A DNA stretch of 64,000 nucleotides from Desarmillaria ectypa (lineage: Eukaryota > Basidiomycota > Agaricomycetes > Agaricales > Physalacriaceae), in NCBI GenBank assembly GCA_030407005.1, contig JAUDYN010000002.1, positions 3,782,001 through 3,846,000 on the forward strand, in the 5' to 3' direction. The notes under the pieces are model-generated. The model saw only the letters and a list, made by a program, of their open reading frames with translations, was not told the DNA's origin and made no database searches. Positions 1-10,617 of this stretch are shown here, in pieces; positions within the stretch are counted from its first letter, which is position 1; each line of letters starts with the position of its first letter. The position numbers were made by a program, and so were the translations under genes.

Positions 1-1
1 T

Positions 2-2147
2 GAAATGCGCTCGTTCCTTGTAAAGCCTCCCGTGATGAAGGGCAACGCAGAAGATCGACGTCGCGTTTGGGCGCTCGTAGTCATGCGAGGCATGGCTGCC
101 GTCCGACTGGCACAAGGGTTCCAGTTTGTGTTACAGAAGAAACGGAAGGGGCAGAATGTCGACGGAACGGAGAGTAAGGAGAAGGAGAAAGAGAAATCCA
201 CCTTTCGACGCCATCAGTCATTTATGGGTCTCACGGATGACGATATTCCCAAGCCTTGGGGCGCAGCTGAAGTTCTGAAGTCTACCGCTAATCCGGTCTA
301 CCTGAGTATGAGCAATGAAATTCACCGCATCTCGTACACCGGCGAGGCTATTCAAGTGAGACGTTACGTTCGGAGAATGCCTGCTAGTCAGCCTTTCAAA
401 TATGAGTGTTTGATATGGCCTAAGCTCGGTGTTGGTTATACACAACAATCGACGACCTTTACCTCCCATGGTCTGGAGAATTATGGCTGGAATCGGTCAG
501 TACTCTTTTATTTGATGTCCTCGCTGCCCATACTCAGCGCTTACGGTATAGATTGGACATGCTTGTCGCAGGATACGAGCTCCAGTTCAATGAATCCCTT
601 CGCTATTGGAGAACACGATTTGTAGTGATACCGACCGTCAAGCCACCTACCGTTTCCGTTGGTTCTACAGGAGAAACATTGAACGACGAAGAGATACGTA
701 TTTTGGGCATCGAAAAGCTTGCCGAGCATTTCACCAAGGTGCGCTGGCAGCCACCTGATGAAAAACAGACGCCTCCTCCCGTTCGATTCCTGCCAACGAC
801 ACTCTCACCGGCAGCTTCGGTCCTCGACAACGCGCTGATGGACCAGTTGGATCAAATACATGCTGCTGGTCCTCTCCGCAAAAAGATGAAAAGCGAGAGG
901 GAGATTGGTGATATGTCGCTAGCCTTGATTGCCAAGGCCATGCGAGAAGAAGACGGTGTTCCCATCAAGCATAATCAATGGCATCGATCCCGCTATCCGG
1001 ATTCTTTCACAGGCTTCGATTTCGTCTCTTGGCTTTGTCGTGAATTCCGGGATGTCTCGTCTCGATCTCAAGGGACAGAATGGGGCATAAAACTCCAGGA
1101 ACAGGGGCTATTCGAGCATGTCCGTGGGTATCATAACTTTTTGGATGGGTGAGTCCGAATGGTGCCAGTGTACCGGTGTCTGAATTGACCATTCGTTAGC
1201 CATTATTTCTACCGTCTGATAGGTGAATATGCCATACCCTCCACCCCACGTTCGTGGTTTGGCCCCCGGCTGGAAGCGACCAACTTCCGTGCCGGTATCT
1301 ACCCTTCTAGTGTGGCCAGACCCAAGCACACCCGTCAAACCAAGAGAAGGTTAATTCTCAGTCAAAGTATGGTCATTGATATCGACACCACCAAGGCAAG
1401 GAGTCTAGGTTCCACTCACTCCGTCATTGACTGACATTGTGAACGTAGCGGAGCGACCAAGCAGAGACGGTCGTTCTCCACCATGACATCATTCACAACC
1501 CGGCCACGGTGTTCCATTTCGAACTTCAGTGGATTGGCACAACTGGTAGATACATCGAAGACCAACTCCGACAGTGGAACAAGACCATCGAGCGATACGG
1601 ACTGAAACTCGTAGAAGCGTATGTGACTCAGATAAGCGATATTCGGGACCGAAATGCGTTCCAATCATGTTTTCCATTGCGCTTAGCCATGCCACCACCT
1701 ATAGTTCCCGATCTTCAGAGTCGTGTGGCAGAGGGCACTCACACCACACACTATTTCGAGTATGCACTTTTACGGAATTTTGGTTTCATCTTGGACGTCG
1801 AAGCCTCCGATCTCTACCCAGAGCAAGTCGACGTGGTATACTCATACCGAAGGTCGCCCTACAAATATTCGCAGTTCGTGCATCGCTCCGGTGTTGCGTT
1901 TATTCAAGTGCTGGGTGGTTCGCAAGGATTCCTGTTCCTGACTAACAGGCTGATGGGTCCCGGACGGATGGGGACGACGCTGAGAGGCAAGGACATGGGT
2001 CCAGCTGCGGCAGCGGACAATATTAGAGTCAAGCTGCACAACTTTTGCTCGGATAAGGAGGCTTTGGACAAGTTCTACGACGCGGAAATTAATTTGCTTA
2101 GACGAGGACCAGATAATCCTCCTGAGCCTCCACCACTGAGCATCTAG
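2..2147 (+). CDS. IML1: IML1/DEPDC5 homologue, C-terminal part (5' end outside window)
   Basis: GTPase-activating subunit of the SEACIT/GATOR1 complex, which acts at the vacuole or lysosome membrane to restrain TORC1 when amino acids are short. Exons 2-495, 552-1148, 1200-1395 and 1449-2147 join in phase to give the last 661 residues. The DEP domain is plain in exon 2 (DSFTGFDFVSWLCREF...). After it comes the conserved IML1 C-terminal block, with HNPATVFHFELQWIGTTGRY and RQWNKTIERYGLKLVEAYV. The third intron (1396-1448) must use a GC donor (AAG|GCAAGG), because only that restores the conserved KRSDQAE junction. The protein ends in a proline-rich tail and the stop is at 2145-2147. The N-terminal CDC48-like and longin/SABA parts lie upstream of the window. 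The family call is firm; the function is known from yeast and human homologues. Confidence 0.95.
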
Positions 2148-3100
2148 CTTTTCCAACACGACCCGTGGATAGCTCGTCAAACGACTGTCGGCCCCAGGGT
2201 AGAGTACGTTCATTAGTGACATCTACTACGAATACTGACTCCCTCAACAGCCTGTGTAGTAGTAACTATCAGAGGCAACATCTAGGCTGTTCTTCAGGCT
2301 GTTGACGGTCAAGTGATCTGTCTTGAAGTCGGTAGTAATGACGTGCTGATACCCCGTTTTCAACTGTTTTGGGGGACTACCAGTCGTTACCGCATATCGT
2401 AACGCATAGGGTACTCCCGGGCAGCTTTAATCCGGTAGTTCCTGTACATGTAATCGCATCCTCACCAGGGGAATTTATTTTCTACACCGTTAATACGTTT
2501 GTGAAATACGTTAACGAATGAATGCCAACATGTTGGATTGCTTTGAAAGACTTAGGCTCGGATCGTGCCGGTCACCTTATTCAGCGTAGCCATAGCCAGT
2601 TGAAAGAAGTATGTCGAACTATTTCAGAAGGACACATAAAACATACCCCCATGATACAAGATATACTAGAGCCTTGAGAGAACGTCACACTATTTTCTAA
2701 CCAACGCAAACAGCGTCTGCACCTGATTTTACATTCAAACCATGATATCGTTACAAGTGTGGCCTCTAAAGGGTCGATGCCGCATGAAGTAATCTCGCTG
2801 CTTCGCTTTTGAGATTGTCCGCGGTGTTGAGGCAAAAACGACCGAAGGCAATAAAAATGTGGCGGATCTCAATCACAGAACCGTATGCGTAAAAATCAAG
2901 GGAGGGTATGATCGCGCATATCAGCGCTCCAAGGTGAGGAAAAGCTTGTGGATATTCGGGAAGAGATCAGTGATCATATTGAGGCGTTGAAGTAGACCGA
3001 AATAAAACGGTTACCGAAGTAAAATCCGATATGCATCCTATATTTTGGTATATTACATGACGTTACAACACCGCTAGGTTCTGAAGCCGGATGGAGTGCT
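2148..3100. other. Intergenic, IML1 3' flank to NAA20 3' flank
   Basis: Convergent spacer of about 950 bp between the 3' ends of IML1 (+) and NAA20 (-). It holds only short unrelated reading frames and AT-rich stretches, expected to carry both 3' UTRs. I see no RNA gene or repeat. Confidence 0.6.
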
Positions 3101-3873
3101 TTATGGCACGTCATGTGCACTGACAAGCATGTCGCGTCCATTGGTTCGGACAGAACGTCTTCCGGGATCCCGGGACAGAGGTTTGCGCATATCTGACGAC
3201 ACAATCAGAAGCGACGCTGTAGATACACGGAAGAACTGACCAAAGGCATCTTCCTCGTCTCTACCGCCTTTTCCTACGCCGAGGTTACCATAATACTCCC
3301 GTACCCTGCGATATACGCTGTACCCAAGCCCTTCGTACAACTCTATTGCAACGTTGTTGGTGCACCGAACATATAAATCCACAAAGTATCCGCGATAGAT
3401 ATCGTCCGAGACCATTTCCAGAAGGGTCATCATTTTACGTGCAAGAGAGAGTCTCCGGTATTCCGGAGCTACGGATATAGCGGTAACGTGTCCGTGCCAT
3501 TCAGTGTTGGCCCCCTCTGCTTTTCCGATAACTGAAAGTGTCTGTGTGAGGTAAAGAAGCGTCGGAGAGAGGGAATAAAACGCTACCGTAGCCCATCTGA
3601 CGACCGTTAGGTGATTCCTGTACGCAACAAAGGTCTGGCCATCGCGAAAGATAACTCAGGTAAAAGCCAATGTTGTACTGACGGCATGAATTTGTCCTTG
3701 AGTCTACGCGATAGACTTTGACATTAATGAAAAGCTTACGGTCTCTGTCCAGATGTCCAGATTGCTAGACGGGACGAATATGAGAAAATCTGGGTACGCG
3801 AAATTTAATTGAAAACGTACATATTGTTAAATGTGAACATATCCGTGGCTTTGAATGAACGAAGGACACTCAT
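3101..3873 (-). CDS. NAA20: N-terminal acetyltransferase B catalytic subunit (Naa20/Nat3)
   Basis: Catalytic subunit of NatB, which acetylates the N-terminus of nascent proteins starting Met-Asp/Glu/Asn/Gln at the ribosome. Five exons (3873-3821, 3764-3740, 3677-3587, 3531-3241, 3192-3101) join in phase to 183 residues, a normal Naa20 length. The start MSVLRSFKATDMFTFNNINL matches the family N-terminus. Next come NLDIWTETYNIGFYLSYLSRWP, the GNAT core WHGHVTAISVAPEYRRLSLA, GYFVDLYVRCTNNVAIELYEGLGY and the terminal DMRKPLSRD. The acetyl-CoA loop reads RRLSLA where the usual pattern is Q/R-x-x-G-x-G/A, so the first glycine is a serine. The last intron (3193-3240) is open in frame, but splicing it out restores the conserved DAFDMRK. 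The gene is divergent from the coiled-coil gene, with 158 bp between the start codons. Confidence 0.95.
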
Positions 3874-4031
3874 GATGAATGAAAACGACCAAGTTGAGGC
3901 GATCCACAAAAAAGGAAAGTAACTCGTGAACACAGCCACATCAAAAGACACCGGCCACGCCCAAGTTGTATTTTCACCACGACCCCGATCACTTCGAGGA
4001 CCTTTCATTTTTCTCTCGAATATCAATAAAA
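3874..4031. promoter_or_regulatory. Shared divergent promoter region of NAA20 and the coiled-coil gene
   Basis: Only 158 bp separate the two start codons, so both promoters and both 5' UTRs must sit here. No TATA box is evident. The role as a bidirectional promoter is inferred from layout. Confidence 0.5.
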
Positions 4032-5232
4032 ATGTCGCAACATAATCATCAACCACAATACGTACATTACACCGGTCCTCCTGGCACCCATATCCAGCCC
4101 CAGAGTATAGCACCACAGGAGACTACCACCCATCAGCATGCGCCGCCGCTTGTCGCAACAGGCGATTGGACCAAGAGTTTGGTCGAACTAGCCAAGACAG
4201 CTGAACTTAAGTGAGTTCTGATATCGGTTACGCTTCTATTTGGTCGCAGCTGAGATCGGTCATCTTGCAGGAAACATGCGCTCACGTTGCAGCTGCATAC
4301 GGCACACATACTGTCAGCGCACGCGTCGTTGGAGCAGAAGAGCAAAGCCGTCCAGGATATCAGGGAACAAAAGAACAAGTATGATATTCAATACTTTCCA
4401 GAATGTTACCACCCAGTGACGCTTCTTGGCTCAGGTTGGAAAGTGAGCGCCAGCGGCTTCTAAGTTGCCTAAGACAGGTGCGCTTTGTTTCCAATACTTA
4501 TAATAAGTACCTACTCTTCCTGACTCTGGTCCACCCCAGGTGAACGAGGATCGGGATCAGGCAAGCTGCCCGCCACTTACATTACCATAAAGCCCTATTC
4601 ACCCAGTCTCCCACCCAGGCCGATTTACTCGAATCCACGATTGATAAAGAGTGCGAACCCATTCCGCCGGTGATGGTTCGGTGTCATACTAAACCCTCCC
4701 CATTTCAGATGCACCGAAATTCGTCAAAGAATCCAACAGATCACTGAAGGCGAATATACTGTCGCGAAGCGAGATGTCGATAGGCTAAGGCAAGAACTAG
4801 GCCAACCTCCGCTTCCTAGCTTGCAGACGATGTTGGATGAAAAGTCTTCGCAGTAAGTCAATCCAGTCGAGACCATGTTATGAAACTCTTCCATGCCTCC
4901 TATCACCATTTCCTTTTTTCCGATCTCGGCTCCGGGTGGTTGAGAGGAGGGGGGAACTTTTCCGCAGCCTCAGTTTTAACGGTATTTATCCGCGACAACT
5001 GCGTCTCCTTTTCTAGCCTACGAGGCATATGCATAATCCATCATTAACCTTGCTGACATCTAGATTCTTAACCGAACGTCGATTGAATGGCAACGCCGAG
5101 TCAAAACGCGGTCCAGGAGACGATGGTGGTCAGCTCGGTAAGAAGCCCCGTGGCCGACCGAAAGGGAGCAAGAACCGTGCCAAGATCCCTTCTGCACCGG
5201 GCTCGTCTGCGCCACCGCCAGAAGATATCTAG
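4032..5232 (+). CDS. Small coiled-coil protein with C-terminal AT-hook-like motif
   Basis: Seven exons (4032-4210, 4271-4378, 4435-4477, 4540-4560, 4619-4650, 4709-4852, 5064-5232) keep phase and give 231 residues. I do not recognise an orthologue with known function. The first ~45 residues are His/Gln/Pro-rich. A long heptad-patterned helix follows (about residues 55-165, e.g. QDIREQKNKLESERQRLL). The tail is basic and contains KKPRGRPKGSKNR, an AT-hook-like core (GRP flanked by basic residues), which suggests DNA or nuclear association. Exon 4 is a 21-nt micro-exon coding exactly seven residues (one heptad), and the intron after it needs a GC donor (CAG|GCAAGC). The start at 4032 (aaaATGTC) is preferred over an in-frame ATG at 3966 because that one falls well inside the divergent promoter. 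Splicing the whole 4478-4618 interval out would also stay in frame. Confidence 0.7.
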
Positions 5233-6207
5233 TTTCATATTATGTATGTTATCTTTCTGTGTAGGCAACCTTCAGCTAATGCATGCTATCTTTCAGATCA
5301 TACCCTATCTCGTCATACCAGCTTTTCATTTATGGACGTTACTCTTCATTCACTATATCTCACCACTCCGATGGGACTGTCTCACTTTGTCGGCGTCTAT
5401 TCTACCTTACTCCCGATCCTGTATCCACTGCTGTCCCGCTTCTTGTGTAACCTAGTTCGGTAGCTTTTCCAGGGTACACCGTTGTAATGTGTTGCGACAC
5501 CTTTTCTTAGTCCATTAGCGACGCGCATCTGATTCTGTTCTACTCTTAGCGGCAGTCTAAACTCAGAAAAGCAATTCGAAGAACCTGGGGTGATAAGGGA
5601 CGCAATGGAGGTTGTGCGTCTTTTAACCGGGGTATTCTGAGGCAGAGATGATGAAAGTGTCTGACTGTTCTGAGGGCCGTTGAATACCATCTTATTCCTC
5701 CCTTCGTAATAAGATCCCGAAAATGTCCGCCAGTCGGAGAGGGCCCCACCGCAAGATAAATAACCCGAAGAATGTCGTTACTGCGAAATGACATAAGAAT
5801 TTTCGAACATGCTTACCCACTTATTGATTGTATTAAAAGCAATTGCCCGCAACCCAATTACCATTGTTGCTCAGAAATAAGGAGGAAACTCGTCTCCGTA
5901 AAGACTCAACGCGAATGTATGCAAAAAATCTTGGGATGATTGGACGACAGCCAAATTTTCATGGGCGCACTGGTAGTTAGCTCTCTCGCCGACAGGTGCA
6001 CACATACAAAGACAGCTGGTTACATAGGAGCCTGACAGCGATGTCGAAGATAACAGTGGTGTGTTCGTGACCTTTTGTGTTGGAATCCTGGGTGCTGCGC
6101 AGGGTAGACTCCAAGCTGGTAAAGCCATATGCCATGAACCCGTTATTCTCCAGCTCCTACAGAGCTTATATTTATACTACTTCGCACTAAAACTCTATCC
6201 AGTAGCG
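5233..6207. other. Intergenic, no gene seen
   Basis: Holds the 3' UTR of the coiled-coil gene and unremarkable sequence up to the left arm of the foldback structure. Reading frames here (up to 122 codons) show no recognisable protein and overlap one another. Confidence 0.5.
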
Positions 6208-6864
6208 GCAGTTGCCGGTCCCCGATTCTTTCCTTTTGTAAACAACAAACTCTATAGACTCGATAGCTTTCGGTGGTGTGCTCGTTCATCAGAATACTGC
6301 GGAAAAATCCTGGCGCAAAAAGCTCGCATTTTGCACGAGTCTACTTACATCTAGTTCTCCATTTGGACTTGTGTCCAATATCCATCCTGCATACACGCTA
6401 TATCTCCAGCAAGAAATTATCATCTACACCTTATACTATACAACCAACAGGGAGATATCTGAGTCAGAATTGAAATCTTGCGCTGCTGGAAATATGAAAT
6501 GAAGCAAGATTCACGGTAATCTAATACCCTTCCGACGACAAGGTTAGAAGAGAAGAGTCGGCCCACAAGCGTCAGAAATGTCACTACCGCATTCCCGGAT
6601 GCCATCGGACAATCGCAAGGAACGCACCGCCACCAAAGCGTATTCGAAACAACATAGGAAATTGACGCTGACTACTTCTGGCAGAGGTGCCGGATACCTG
6701 AGTATAAAGTTCATAAAACCAATAGGAAGTATTCGGAAAGAGAGATTTCTCAGCCATAGCGGCAACTACCCGGCAAATGAGCCGTTGCATGCCGGCCGCT
6801 CGCCAATCACCTCAAATTATTTAGAGCGTAGTCCCTGTCCAGACAATTTAACAGTACTCAAGAC
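6208..6864 (+). repeat. Foldback element, left inverted arm (A)
   Basis: 657-bp sequence that reappears almost identically as its reverse complement at 7985-8641. Outer ends are GCAGTTGCC here and GGCAACTGC at the other arm; inner ends fade after ACTCAAGA. The arms differ by scattered substitutions and three small indels (9 bp and 2 bp extra here, 11 bp extra in the right arm), so the total lengths happen to be equal. A 195-bp unique spacer (6865-7059) separates this arm from sequence B. No transposase is visible and I could not find a clear target-site duplication at the outer edges. Confidence 0.85.
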
Positions 6865-7059
6865 AGCCTTTCTATAACCCTCTTGTTGTTTCCTCATTCT
6901 TCGGAAAGAATCGGGAATTGGACTCGGCATACCAAACTTGCCGCCGGTAACTCAAACCCGATTCCATTGGGCACAGTGCCGGTGAACGGCCATCAGCTTA
7001 TGTCATGTTAGCTGGTCGGCACCTGGAAGCTGGGACATGAAATAGGTTTACTGTATACT

Positions 7060-7976
7060 TAACGGTAATTGAAGACGAAAGTAATAAAAAATATTACGAG
7101 GGTAAGAGAGTAAAGGGGACTAGGAATGCTTTGGAAGCTTGGAGACTTCCTCTTGCTTGTTTCGATTTCTCAGTTCGTCGCCATGATCACTGACTCTCAG
7201 GGATCCGAACACAGAATCGAGGTAAGCCTAGGTGGTCGCTATGCATCTGTCTCAGAAGTTCAGAATCCAGCCGAAAAAAAAAAAAAAGAATGCGACGTAA
7301 TACAGCGCGAACCTGGATACTGGGTGTCAACCCGCCATCGCCGTGGTCATCAACGAAAAGAAAGAGAGAGAAAAAAACAGGAACCCTTTACATCGTGTAT
7401 CGTGATCCTACAGCGAATCGTTTCCGAATCCTAATCTCAGCTCAACTAATTGTTGACGCTGGCGCAAGGAAGTCAGAGGACAGGAATCATAGTCAGGTCA
7501 TTTAAGATTAATTATTAAATAATGAAACCAAGAGGAGAGTGATGATCGATGAAGTCATCAAGAATAGATCAGATCATTTGGTTTCGAGAGCAAAGAAAAT
7601 TGATGTCGTAATTTCATAGTCGTTTCCAACAACGACGCGGACAATGCTATCGTCGTTGAATGTGCAGCCGACCCTAGTATGAGCACGAGCACATGCTGTT
7701 GGCCGAATAAGCATGGTCTTGACACCAAAACCGATGCGATGAGTTCTCCGTTCATATGGAAGGCCCGCAGTGATACAGCTGGAGATGATTGCCCCAGAGA
7801 TCTGAGAAGCTGGTTGTTGAGAACGAAAACAGCAGAGAGCGTTTACCGAAAGACGTACGGAAAAGTTACAATATATTCAAGGCCACCTTCATAGCCGTTC
7901 GCATACAGCTTGACAGTGATGTACATATTTCGCAAGTGAAGAGAGCGTTCTTAACTTTGTCATAAGCCAGGTTTAT
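7060..7976 (+). repeat. Dispersed repeat B, copy 1 (between the foldback arms)
   Basis: About 917 bp, starting near TTAACGGTAATTGAAG and ending near AAGCCAGGTTTA. It is repeated in inverted orientation at 13799-14727. It contains a poly-A tract (7268-7281) that differs in length from the other copy. A frame at 7126 begins with a signal-like peptide followed by GTAAGC, but copy 2 has lost that ATG, so I do not call a gene. B reaches to within 8 bp of the right foldback arm. Confidence 0.8.
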
Positions 7977-7984
7977 TCTAACTT

Positions 7985-8641
7985 TCTTGAGTAGCGCCAA
8001 GCTGTCTGGACAGGGACTACGCTCTAAATAATTTGAGGTGATTGACGAGCAGCCGGCATGCAACGGCTCATTTGCCGGGTGGTTGCCGCTATGGCTGAAA
8101 AATCTCTCTTTCCGAATACTTCCTATTGGTTTTATGAACTTTATACTCAGGTATCCGGCACCTCTGCCAGAAGTAGTCAGCGTCAATTTCCTATGTTGTT
8201 TCGAATATGCTTTGGTGGCGGTGCGTTCCTTGCGATTGTCCGATGGCATCCGGGAATGCGGTAGTGACGCTTGTGGGCCGACTCTTCTCTTCTAACCTTG
8301 AGTTGAACTTGTCGTCGGAAGGGTATTAGATTACCGTGAATCCTGCTTCATTTCATATTTTCAGCAGCGCAAGATTTCAATTCTGACTCAGATATCTCCC
8401 TGTTGGTTGTATAGTATAAGGTGTAGATGATAATTTCTTGCTGGAGATATAACGTGTATGCAGGGTGGATATTGGACACAAGTCCAAATGGAGAACTAGA
8501 TGTAAGTAGACTCGTGCAAAATGCGAGCCTTTTGCGCCAGGATTTTTCCGCAGTATTCTGATGAACGAGCACACCACCGAAAGCTATCGAGTCTAGAGTT
8601 TGTTGTTTACAAAAGGAAAGAATCGGAGACCTGGCAACTGC
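7985..8641 (-). repeat. Foldback element, right inverted arm (A')
   Basis: Reverse complement of 6208-6864. With the left arm it encloses 1,120 bp (unique spacer plus repeat B), a structure of about 2.43 kb that could fold into a long hairpin. The arm carries an 11-bp extra segment near 8298-8308 (between short CAAG repeats) that the left arm lacks. Confidence 0.85.
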
Positions 8642-10567
8642 GCATGCGTCGAAACTTGGAATCCGCTCTCACTGCGACGCCTCTTGTTCTACACCTGCAG
8701 TAATACATTTATGATGTAGTAATACTATGAATACTCAAGCCATACATGACGCATCCACACAGGGATTATCGCTTGTAGTTGGCCGTTGAGTCTGGTTTAG
8801 TAACACGGTAACCCTCCCCCGCGTTACTAGCTGGTACCACTCTGGTATCGAGTGTGTGAACCATCGACACTTGCCCAAAATTGATTATGTGCCAGGTGAT
8901 GCGGACACGCGCGGCGGTTAGGTAGCAGCAAGTAGCATTACGGGTACGGCCAAGTACGGCGATTTGGGTTCCGGTCCCAAGCGATATCGGCAGTACATCA
9001 ATTCGAACCCCAGATTCGCTTGATATCGTATTTCTAGGCAATAAAGATAGGACGCGAAACGCGGAATTAAGGCGTCGAGAATAGGTGCTACTCGCAGGCG
9101 ACTGGCTCGCTCCGGTCGGAATGCAAGGGAAACAATTGGAATGCAGCTACAGTCCCATGTCGAAGGTTGAGCACTAGATTAAATGTTGGCACAGGCTTTT
9201 GACCACAACACAATGTGTCAACTTTACCATTCAAGGGAATCCCGACCCATTTCTCTGTGATCGAAAGCCTGGATCAGAATTTGATATGTTATCCAACCAT
9301 TTTCCCCAGTTTTTGCCCGACTTGAAACAGTTGGTTCCCAGCAATGGGAGGGAGGAATATTTAGAGTCGGGGCCAGCGGAATTGGGTGTAAAAATACCGG
9401 CAACTCATTCCGACACGGGTTTTCATTAAATCAGTCATAAATACAGCACGCGAAAGCAAGATCACATGCTGTAAAATGATAAACAACATATTAGACAGAA
9501 CCTCCTGATGTCGATGTCGTATGTACAGCGATTATGGAGTCCATTTTGATGATGCGAATCGGAAGACTCACGCCCCTGTGATTATACGCGTCTGCAATCG
9601 CCATCAGATTTCCGTCAAGGACTGGTGGATGAGAGTAGGAACGGGTAAACCGCAGGCATTTAGGTGACTGAAGGGTGCACCTGGGCACGGCCTGGGAAGG
9701 CGTCTTTGGTTAACGGAAGCAGAGGAGAAACAGCACTAAACTATTCATCGCTATCAGGGAAGTGGGATGAGGAAGCTGTATCCAATTCACTCTGGCATTT
9801 TAACTACGAGGACCAACAGCAACGGAGGCCACGGTCTACCAAAATACCGTGGACATGATAAATTGAGGGTCCTTCCACTAATAGTATATCGCTCCTTTTT
9901 TAAGGTGGAATCTGAGACAAAAACACAGCATGTCCGAGGAATGTTCGCAAGGGAAGAAGAGATCATTCTCATCGCTGTGAGTCCTGTAGGGTCGGGACAG
10001 AGAATTCTTCTACGAAACCGGTTCGAGCGTGACTGAGGAGGAAGGGGGGGGGGGTGGTGACTTGATAAGTAGTAATAAATGAGATCTGATTGCTAATGCA
10101 TTAGTGATGCTCGGGATGACAGTCATGATTACAATTTGACTGGCAATGTATGCGTAAGAGTATAACTCGGAACAAGAGTGAAAGCACGCAAGGCGCAAGC
10201 TCGGGTGGCAGCGGCGCGTTATATTATATTACCCTTGTGATGAAAGCATGGGAAACAGGAAGCACCGGGATCATGCAGATACGACGGCAACAAAAGCTAC
10301 GATACGGTAGCATCGAGCATAATCAATGAAACAAATCACCGCGCGAGTTGCGGTGGAGGTGTTGTCAGCGGCTGAACGGAATCCGAGTCGTCGTCCGATT
10401 CAAAGGCAGGCACAGATGCCGAGAGAAACTGGCCGAACCGGATGGGGTATGGGCGTAGCCGCGGCACCGGATCGGGTAATGGTGCGTTACGAGTCAAACG
10501 GAATTGTCAGCGCACTAAGCGATACTGCCGTAATCGTGTCTTTCTTTTTCGGGACCTCCACCACGAC
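8642..10567. other. Intergenic, no gene seen
   Basis: About 1.9 kb from the foldback element to the cyclin promoter. I found no recognisable protein, tRNA or repeat. A G-run (10044-10055) is the only low-complexity tract. The part nearest 10568 should hold the cyclin's upstream control region. Confidence 0.5.
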
Positions 10568-10577
10568 TTTATATAGG
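10568..10577 (+). promoter_or_regulatory. TATA box of the PCL-type cyclin gene
   Basis: The sequence TTTATATAGG lies 41-50 bp upstream of the ATG at 10618, a usual distance for a fungal TATA element with a short 5' UTR. Assigned by motif and position only. Confidence 0.5.
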
Positions 10578-10617
10578 CCAGTATGCTACCCGCAGTGCCC
10601 CAATATCGCTCCCTGCA

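Noticed and set aside
7126..7230. Possible signal-peptide exon (MLWKLGDFLLLV...) followed by GTAAGC in repeat B
   Set aside because: The other copy of B has lost the ATG, and no downstream exon continues a sensible protein.
7600..7740. Weak resemblance of the minus-strand frame in repeat B to an Hsp70 N-terminus
   Set aside because: Only a few residues fit, the glycine-rich ATP motif is absent, and frames break on both sides in both copies of B.
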